From assembly GCA_050010815.1 (NCBI GenBank), contig JBEKKH010000423.1:1-11762 (forward strand): a stretch of 11,762 bases of DNA, in the 5' to 3' direction. This stretch comes from Palsa-504 sp050010815. GTDB taxonomy: Bacteria; Actinomycetota; Actinomycetes; Streptosporangiales; Streptosporangiaceae. Below, one piece after another: positions 7,788 to 11,762 of the stretch (position 1 is its first letter; each line of letters starts with the position of its first letter). The notes beneath the pieces were generated by a model. It was not told the origin of the DNA. It saw nothing but the letters and a program-made list of their open reading frames with translations, and made no database searches. The translations under genes and the position numbers were made by a program.

Positions 7788-8597
7788 CTAGGGGGCGGGC
7801 TTGCTCAGGACGGAGTGACTGAGGCGGTCCGCGAGGCGGGCCGCATCTTCGGCGGTGATCTGGAGGAACTCATTCTCCAGGTCGCCGCGTTCGGCGGAGA
7901 TCAGCAGCGAACTGCGTTGCCAGACCAGATCCTGGGTGAACGCCTCGTCGCGCCTGCCGCCGTCGCGGTAGCTGCGCCTGAGCAGGCCGGCTGGCCGGTC
8001 CGGGCGGCTGAGGTCATCGACCAGGGCATAATGGGCGACCCCGTTCGGCCGGGGATGGGCTCGCCGTCCGGGCACCTGCCAGGCCGCGTCGGCCGGATAG
8101 CCGGGTATGTCGCCGGCGCCCGGCGGGACCGGGACGTGCGCATAGACCTCGCGCTGGAAGGCTTCGAGGTCAATCTCCTCCTGCGCGCAGGTCTGGGCCG
8201 AACGCAGCCGCGCATAGGAGTGGCCGGCGGTGAACACCATGGCGTGATAGCTGACCTCGGTGTGGAACTGCACCTCGAAGAGCTGACCGGTGCTTTGGTC
8301 GCGCCACAGGCTGCTGATGCCCTTGTACTGGTCTCCCGGCCAGAAGTTCCTCAGCCTGATCAGCTCGTGGCCCTGCCGCTCCGTCAGCGCGACATCCGCC
8401 AGGAGGTGCCTGCCGTAATCGGCCTCGCCGTACTGGAACGTGTACCTGATGGCGTCGGGAAGCAGCTGCATGGCCTCCGCCACGGTGCGGCCCTTGGCGG
8501 CCAGGCTCTCCGCGACCTTGCCTTTGACCCGGTCACGGTCCTTCAGCCGGTTCTCGAAACCGACCAGGTGACGCTCGCGCTTGCCCGACTCGCCCAT
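7788..8597 (-). CDS. RelA/SpoT-like (toxSAS-like) protein with fused C-terminal accessory domain
   Basis: 269 residues from ATG 8597, preceded by AAAGGAG (8612-8606) at 8-base spacing. An upstream in-frame ATG at 8627 lacks such a site. Domain 1 (about 10-168) has the motif order of RelA/SpoT synthetase domains: basic RLKDRDRVKGKV (17-28; cf. R-x-K...S...K), PDAIRYTF with D48 and R51 (cf. D-x-x-G-x-R), DQYKGI with Y91 (cf. GYxSLHT), FEVQFHT with E108 (cf. EVQIRT), then SYARLR and FQREV. D48 and E108 would be the Mg-binding pair. RelA/SpoT-fold enzymes transfer pyrophosphate from ATP to (p)ppGpp-type nucleotides or, in toxSAS toxins, to adenosine nucleotides or tRNA 3' ends. Domain 2 (about 186-262) is homologous to the stand-alone 88-residue protein at 7453-7719. 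A Pro/Arg-rich linker joins the domains. Remote homology is judged by eye; the exact activity is unknown. Confidence 0.75.
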   Translation of the reverse strand: MGESGKRERHLVGFENRLKDRDRVKGKVAESLAAKGRTVAEAMQLLPDAIRYTFQYGEADYGRHLLADVALTERQGHELIRLRNFWPGDQYKGISSLWRDQSTGQLFEVQFHTEVSYHAMVFTAGHSYARLRSAQTCAQEEIDLEAFQREVYAHVPVPPGAGDIPGYPADAAWQVPGRRAHPRPNGVAHYALVDDLSRPDRPAGLLRRSYRDGGRRDEAFTQDLVWQRSSLLISAERGDLENEFLQITAEDAARLADRLSHSVLSKPAP

Positions 8598-8605
8598 GCC
8601 CGTGA

Positions 8606-8612
8606 CTCCTTT
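8606..8612 (-). promoter_or_regulatory. ribosome binding site that decides the Rel-like start
   Basis: AAAGGAG on the minus strand, 8 bases before ATG 8597. It favours that start over the in-frame ATG at 8627, which would place this site inside the coding sequence. Confidence 0.6.
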
Positions 8613-8753
8613 CCTATACCCGTGCATAGACGACCGTACCTGACTCTGATAGGCAGAGCGCGGCGATTCGATCGTTTCGCCTCACGGGAAAGGGGGAACC
8701 ACTGTTCGTTCGGGATCATGGAATGAGCGGGGCGCACGGCCTGCCTGGTGCTC

Positions 8754-8759
8754 TACGCT
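8754..8759 (+). promoter_or_regulatory. candidate -10 box for a leaderless transcript of the DUF2397 remnant
   Basis: TACGCT ends 7 bases before the GTG at 8767, and no Shine-Dalgarno sequence is present. This is the standard spacing of a leaderless actinobacterial start. No clear -35 box. Confidence 0.4.
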
Positions 8760-8766
8760 TGCGGCC

Positions 8767-9300
8767 GTGGCGAAACCCGGCTCAGCCGACTCTTACGATC
8801 TTGATGCGCTGGCGGTCAGCGACAGGTTCCGGCTGTTCAACTTCACCCGCCGCGACGACTACCTCGCGTACCTATGGGTGCTGCGTGCGATGGACCGGCT
8901 GCGCGGGATGCACGTGGCGCAGTCCCACACCGATGACGTGACGGCCATGCTGAACGAACTGGCCGCCGTGCACGACGGCGTCCCGCTATGGCTGGGCAAC
9001 CTGCGGGAACGGCTGGACAGCCTGTCCGACGACGGGGTCCTGCACCGGCTGGAGGACGCGTCACGGGCCGGGAGCCTGGCGCGGTACCGGAACCGGCAGT
9101 CGGTCTATCAGTTCACCGAGCTCGGGCACCGCGCGTATACGGCGGTCGAGGGCGTGCTGGCGGCGCGACTGCAGGACGCGAACCTGTCCCGGCTGGTGTT
9201 CTCCGACATCGTGCGCGACCTGCGCGGCCTGGCGGAGGCGAATAGGGTCCACAGAGCCTTGCGAAGTTGCTCGGCGTCCAGCGGAGACACCTTGGCGTAG
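8767..9300 (+). pseudogene. truncated DUF2397 protein (JetA-like component of a Wadjet-type system), N-terminal remnant
   Basis: The open frame is 177 residues, whereas DUF2397 (TIGR02677) proteins are usually around 500. Residues ~15-157 look like the family N-terminus: RFRLFNFTRRDDYLAYLWVLRAMDRL, then WLGNLRERLDS (cf. the WGNL...D motif), then RYRNRQSVYQFTELG (cf. the R-R-x-x-YQLT-x-G motif). These proteins belong to actinobacterial DUF2397-DUF2398-DUF2399-SbcC-like operons, classed as Wadjet anti-plasmid systems, where JetA is the kleisin-like subunit of the SMC-type complex. From about codon 158 the frame reads through the antisense strand of another truncated gene and stops at 9298-9300. 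No other Wadjet gene is in the window, so the system is dead here unless it lies elsewhere. Confidence 0.65.
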
Positions 9301-9332
9301 AACTCTTCCCGGTTCATCCGGTTGTCCGCCAT
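9240..9332 (-). pseudogene. 5' fragment of an unnamed actinobacterial gene, truncated head-on against the DUF2397 remnant
   Basis: Read from ATG 9332 (or ATG 9317) leftwards, the codons give MADNRMNREEFYAKVSPLD and then AEQLRKALWTLF, which looks like the genuine start of a protein family in actinobacteria with an LxxLRKALWTLYW-like motif; I cannot name it. After WTLF the frame enters the reverse strand of the DUF2397 gene and becomes meaningless (Arg/Ser/Pro-rich) until a stop near 9108. No clear ribosome binding site. Both this gene and the DUF2397 gene lose their 3' parts at the same place. Confidence 0.45.
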
Positions 9333-9403
9333 GACACTCGATACTACGGCTTGCCGACATCCGGAAAGGCAGGGAAACCGGGGATATACCCGTTCTAGGT
9401 GAC

Positions 9404-9436
9404 GCCAGCTCCTGGCCGACCTGTCGGCCGGCTGGC
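9404..9436. other. strong imperfect hairpin upstream of the TA operon
   Basis: GCCAGC (9404-9409) pairs with GCTGGC (9431-9436), and GGCCGA pairs with TCGGCC around a CCTG loop. TCCT is bulged on the left arm and G on the right. It lies 44 bp before the antitoxin start, and no T-tract follows. It could be a terminator insulating the TA operon from the truncated genes, or a protein-binding or mobile-element-derived structure. Confidence 0.4.
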
Positions 9437-9454
9437 TCTGACATCGAGGGTGGA

Positions 9455-9471
9455 CTAAGCTCTTAGCTAAG
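9455..9471. promoter_or_regulatory. palindromic operator candidate of the TA operon
   Basis: CTAAG-CT-CTTAG-CTAAG: two overlapping inverted repeats, including the perfect 10-bp palindrome CTTAGCTAAG (9462-9471). The right end overlaps the Shine-Dalgarno AAGGAGG (9469-9475), four bases before the antitoxin ATG at 9480. Phd/VapB-family antitoxins repress their own operons by binding such palindromes, so this is the likely autoregulation site. Confidence 0.5.
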
Positions 9472-9479
9472 GAGGATCT

Positions 9480-9737
9480 ATGTCCAGCGACACGGCCGCC
9501 CAGTTCAATGTCCACGACGCCAAGACGCACTTGTCGCGGATTCTCGAGCGGGTTGAGCATGGCGAGGAGATCATCATCAGCCGGGCGGGCACTCCGATTG
9601 CCAAGGTCGTGCCCCTGACGCACGGGATCAACCGGACGGGGCGCGGCTCTCTGCGCGGCAAGCTCACCGTCACCGCAGACTGGGATACCGATGCGGTCAA
9701 CGAGGCCATCGCCCGCGACTTCGGCACCCTGCCATGA
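9480..9737 (+). CDS. type II antitoxin, Phd/YefM (VapB-like) family
   Basis: 85 residues with a strong ribosome binding site, AAGGAGG at 9469-9475. Residues ~8-48 are the Phd/YefM DNA-binding fold: FNVHDAKTHLSRILERVEHG, then EEIIISRAGTPIAKVVPL. The C-terminal part (RGSLRGKLTVTADWDTDAVNEAIARDF) is the usual toxin-wrapping tail of antitoxins paired with PIN toxins. It should neutralise the VapC encoded next to it and repress the operon with it. The stop overlaps the toxin start (ATGA). Confidence 0.92.
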   Translation: MSSDTAAQFNVHDAKTHLSRILERVEHGEEIIISRAGTPIAKVVPLTHGINRTGRGSLRGKLTVTADWDTDAVNEAIARDFGTLP

Positions 9738-10108
9738 GCCTGCTGCTCGACACGCACGTCGTGCTGTGGTGGCTGACCGACGATCCTGCGCTGCCAGATG
9801 ACATCAAGGCCAGGCTCGACCATGACCCAGGCATCTACATCAGTGCCGCCACCATCTGGGAAGTTACCATCAAGCAGGCCATCGGCAAGCTCGCAGTGCC
9901 GGCTGACCTGCCCGAGCGGATCCGCGACAGTGGATTCGCGGCCCTGCCCATCAGCTTTGAGCACGCCATGACGGCGGGGCGCCTGCCGCTGATCCACCGC
10001 GACCCGTTCGACCGGATGCTGGTCGCCCAGGCAAAATGCGAAGACCTCACCCTGGTAACCAGGAATTCAAACTGTCAGAAGTACGAAGTCTCGGTTCTAC
10101 CGGTCTAA
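9734..10108 (+). CDS. type II toxin VapC, PIN-domain ribonuclease
   Basis: 124 residues overlapping the antitoxin by 4 bp (ATGA). PIN motifs: LLLDTHVVLWWL with D6, TIWEV with E43, RDPFDRMLVAQA with D93 (D90 nearby), and TRNSNCQKY near the C-terminus. At this fourth position many relatives have Asp (TRD or TAD), while here it is N111. The fourth residue is the least conserved of the PIN site, so activity is still likely. Such toxins are Mg-dependent RNases that cleave tRNA, rRNA or mRNA when the antitoxin is degraded. The target is not predictable from sequence. Confidence 0.92.
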   Translation: MSLLLDTHVVLWWLTDDPALPDDIKARLDHDPGIYISAATIWEVTIKQAIGKLAVPADLPERIRDSGFAALPISFEHAMTAGRLPLIHRDPFDRMLVAQAKCEDLTLVTRNSNCQKYEVSVLPV

Positions 10109-10199
10109 CCGCGGTTCGGCGTCGCGCCCAGGCATAACGCCGGCGAAGGCGCGGTAGGATTCGTCGCCTGACAGGGCACTGCCTGCTTACCGCGGCCGT

Positions 10200-10311
10200 G
10201 CACCAGCTGCCGGGCGCTGCGTGAGTCCAACGCGTCATTCACCCAGGCGCTGACGCTCTCGGCACGGCGCGCCCGGCGCTTTACCGCCCGCCTGGGCTTA
10301 CCATCAGGTAT
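10200..10311 (-). pseudogene. possible relic of a ribbon-helix-helix antitoxin
   Basis: In one minus-strand frame the bases 10263-10228 encode AESVSAWVNDAL, closely resembling the second-helix region of a common actinobacterial antitoxin family (…SVSAWVNDALR…), preceded by Arg-rich residues. The rest of the frame (to 10105, and upstream to 10338) does not look like a family member, and the usual YEAEHG-type C-terminus is absent. It may be a degraded antitoxin gene or a chance match in GC-rich DNA. Apart from this I see nothing in 10109-10328. Confidence 0.25.
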
Positions 10312-10343
10312 GTGCGGGACTCCGCGCCGAGGGGGCACGAATC

Positions 10344-10865
10344 ATGGGCACAGCCGACAGGAACTACTATCCGCCGGGCGACTTTCGGGTCTCTGACACC
10401 GAGCGCGACCGGGCGCTGTCCGAACTGAGCGAGGCATTGCAGGCCGGCCGGATCACAGCCGGCGAATTCGACCAGCGGTCTGGGCAGGTCCTGGACGCCC
10501 GCACCGGGAAAGAACTGACCGTCCCGCTCGCCGACCTGCCGCCACTAGATCGCGTCCCAGCGGCACGCGCCACCGCCCTGGAGCGACCCCAGCGCATCCG
10601 CGCTCCCCGGATCGTCATCGGCGCGTCCATCGCTGCCACCTGTTTCGCTGCCGCCGCCGTATCCGCCGCCATCAGCAGCGGCCCCACCCTGGCGCAGCGC
10701 GAGTTCTTCCAGGCCATGGCGGCCCGCCAGGGCATATCGGTCCCTCTTCCCCCCGCCCAGGGCTTCAATTGGGCCGGCACGATAGCACCCGGAGTAATCG
10801 CCCTACTGCTCGTCGTGCTGATCGTCTTCCTGAGCGTGACTCGCACCGACCGCCCGGGCCGCTGA
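10344..10865 (+). CDS. DUF1707 domain membrane protein
   Basis: 173 residues; ATG preceded by GAGGGGG (10329-10335) at 8-base spacing. Residues ~14-66 are DUF1707: FRVSDTERDRALSELSEALQ, then GRITAGEFDQRSGQVLDART, then LADLP. This SHOCT-like helical domain is common in actinobacterial small membrane proteins. Two hydrophobic segments follow, at about 89-111 and 145-166, with a short loop between them, and the protein ends in a basic tail (RTDRPGR). No enzymatic function is known for the family. It converges with the TetR gene, 22 bp away. Confidence 0.88.
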   Translation: MGTADRNYYPPGDFRVSDTERDRALSELSEALQAGRITAGEFDQRSGQVLDARTGKELTVPLADLPPLDRVPAARATALERPQRIRAPRIVIGASIAATCFAAAAVSAAISSGPTLAQREFFQAMAARQGISVPLPPAQGFNWAGTIAPGVIALLLVVLIVFLSVTRTDRPGR

Positions 10866-10887
10866 ACTGCGGGAGCGGCACGTTCGG

Positions 10888-11517
10888 CTAGCGATCGGAG
10901 GGTGCTTCCAGACCGCCCAGGAGCCGGTCGAGGACCGCGCCCATGGCGTCGCGGGCGGCGGAGCGGTCGTCGGCGCGGGCTATGTAGAGGCTGGACTCGG
11001 AGATCATGGCGATCAGCAGACGGGTGAGAGGCTGGATCGGCACCGGCGCGATACGGCCCTGCTTGACGGCGCGCGACAGCCATTCGGCCAGCAGGTTCGA
11101 GCCGTGCCGGGCGACTAGTTCGTCCCAGGCCTCGTGGCCGAGCACCGCCGGTCCTTCGACCAGCACGATGCGCTGAAAGTCGTCGGTGACGACGCACAGG
11201 TCAAGGAACGCGCGCAGCCCGTCACGGACTTCGTCCCAGGCGTCGGCGTGGGGCTGCGACGGGGCGGCCGGGCGGGCCAGTTCGGCGTCGATGAGGTGCT
11301 CGGCGACCTCCCGGGCGATCTGCTCCATGACGGCGCGGAACAGGTCGGACTTGTCGTGGAAGTGATGGTAGAGCGCACCGCGCGTGACGCGGGCGGCGGC
11401 CACGATCTCCTCGGTGCCGGTGGCGGCGTAGCCCTGCTCGGTGAACAGGATGCGCGCGGCGTCGACCAGGGCCTGACGCGTATCGGCCACGTGCTCATCT
11501 CGACGGGTGGGACTCAT
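10888..11517 (-). CDS. TetR/AcrR-family transcriptional regulator
   Basis: 209 residues from ATG 11517. The N-terminal HTH is clear: TRQALVDAARILFTEQGYAA (13-32), TGTEEIVAAARVTRGALYHHF (33-53; recognition helix with GALYHHF) and DKSDLF. The C-terminal ligand-binding domain is helical (DVRDGLRAFLDLC-like, LVEGPAVLGHEAWDEL) and divergent, so the ligand cannot be named. No Shine-Dalgarno sequence is visible. It is transcribed away from hpnH, and a perfect inverted repeat at 11531-11549 lies between the two genes, so it probably controls itself and hpnH. Confidence 0.92.
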   Translation of the reverse strand: MSPTRRDEHVADTRQALVDAARILFTEQGYAATGTEEIVAAARVTRGALYHHFHDKSDLFRAVMEQIAREVAEHLIDAELARPAAPSQPHADAWDEVRDGLRAFLDLCVVTDDFQRIVLVEGPAVLGHEAWDELVARHGSNLLAEWLSRAVKQGRIAPVPIQPLTRLLIAMISESSLYIARADDRSAARDAMGAVLDRLLGGLEAPSDR

Positions 11518-11524
11518 GGATGTA

Positions 11525-11553
11525 TTGTCTTACATACAAGCTGTATGTAGCGA
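11525..11553 (+). promoter_or_regulatory. candidate hpnH promoter
   Basis: TTGTCT (11525-11530), a 17-bp spacer and TAGCGA (11548-11553) fit a housekeeping-sigma promoter facing hpnH. The spacer is almost exactly filled by the TetR palindrome. Confidence 0.45.
11531..11549. promoter_or_regulatory. TetR-type operator
   Basis: TACATACA-AGC-TGTATGTA, a perfect 8-bp inverted repeat with a 3-bp centre, between the divergent tetR and hpnH genes. The half-site is the same TACATACA as in the E. coli AcrR operator. A bound dimer would cover the promoter. Confidence 0.8.
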
Positions 11554-11579
11554 ACACTAAGTATGAAACGGGGTGGACG

Positions 11580-11762
11580 ATGGGACTGCCGTTGCACCTG
11601 TCGATCAAGCTCGGCACGCATCTGATGAAGATGAAGCTGCGCGGGGTCGAGAAGTTCCCCATGATCGTGGAGGTCGAGCCGCTGTTCGCGTGCAACCTCA
11701 AGTGCGTGGGCTGCGGGAAGATCCAGCATCCGGCGTCGGAGCTCAAGCGGCGGATGCCGGTC
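11580..11762 (+). CDS. hpnH: adenosyl-hopene transferase HpnH (radical SAM), 3' end cut by window
   Basis: 61 codons from ATG 11580 run open to the last base. The start MGLPLHLSIKLGTHLMKMKL and the segment VEKFPMIVEVEPLFACNLKC are characteristic of HpnH. The radical-SAM cluster motif is C38-x3-C42-x2-C45, followed by GKIQHPASELKRRM, also a family signature. HpnH adds 5'-deoxyadenosine to diploptene, the first step toward extended (C35) hopanoids in the membrane. A GGGGTGG stretch lies just before the start. Family length is about 330 residues, so most of the protein lies beyond the window. It is divergent from tetR. Confidence 0.9.
   Translation, partial: MGLPLHLSIKLGTHLMKMKLRGVEKFPMIVEVEPLFACNLKCVGCGKIQHPASELKRRMPV

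Noticed and set aside
8598..8627. Upstream ATG (8627) as start of the fused Rel-like protein
   Set aside because: It would put the clear AAAGGAG site inside the gene and has no ribosome binding site of its own. It remains possible but less likely.
7785..8726. 313-codon plus-strand open frame opposite the fused Rel-like gene
   Set aside because: The minus-strand protein has recognisable motifs, a good ribosome binding site and a paralogue next door. The plus-strand frame is its shadow.
10367..11197. 276-codon minus-strand frame spanning the DUF1707 gene and part of tetR
   Set aside because: It overlaps two well-supported genes in other frames, and its product is Arg/Pro/Ser-rich with no domain.
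1..11762. CRISPR arrays, tRNA/rRNA genes, transposases, long direct repeats
   Set aside because: No regularly spaced repeats, cloverleaf-like sequences, DDE-type or recombinase proteins, or target-site duplications were seen by eye. The 9240 junction also shows no insertion-sequence ends.

Overview
The window is high-GC DNA with GTG starts, leaderless-looking promoters, a DUF1707 protein and an hpnH-type hopanoid gene. Together these point to a soil-type actinobacterium (Streptomyces / Streptosporangiales-like). Genus cannot be told from the sequence alone. There are no rRNA, tRNA or CRISPR arrays, and no transposase.

Layout, left to right. (1) 1-1535: the 3' part of a DrrB-like ABC-2 exporter permease, followed 5 bp later by a cytoplasmic endonuclease/exonuclease/phosphatase-fold hydrolase. 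(2) 1662-2222, minus strand: a DUF6398 protein, convergent with the hydrolase and separated from it by a strong hairpin. (3) 2375-6441: a SNF2-family helicase and a SWIM zinc-finger protein with a 4-bp GTGA overlap, a tightly coupled two-gene module. (4) 6586-8597: the most unusual region. Two paralogous proteins whose core looks like a RelA/SpoT-type nucleotide pyrophosphokinase domain face each other. The right-hand one (minus strand) is intact and carries a C-terminal accessory domain. The left-hand one encodes the same accessory domain as a separate 88-residue gene directly after its stop codon, and has lost about 22 residues that carry the predicted metal-binding Asp. This resembles a toxSAS-like enzyme with a partner that is fused in one copy and split in the other. 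(5) 8767-9332: the N-terminal remnant of a DUF2397 protein (the JetA-like component of Wadjet-type systems) meets, head-on, the 5' remnant of a minus-strand gene. The junction at about 9240 looks like a deletion scar. (6) 9480-10108: a Phd/VapB-like antitoxin and a PIN-domain VapC toxin in an ATGA-overlapping operon with a palindrome at the ribosome binding site. (7) 10344-10865: a DUF1707 membrane protein. (8) 10888-11762: a TetR regulator divergent from the start of hpnH (adenosylhopane synthase), with a perfect 8-3-8 palindrome in the spacer of the likely hpnH promoter.

The middle of the window (about 2.2-10.3 kb) therefore reads as an accessory or defence-type island: a helicase module, Rel-like enzymes with a partner domain, a dead Wadjet remnant, a TA pair and a possible antitoxin relic. 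It lies between more ordinary metabolic or export genes. Functions in regions 3 and 4 are inferred from motifs and context, not proven.
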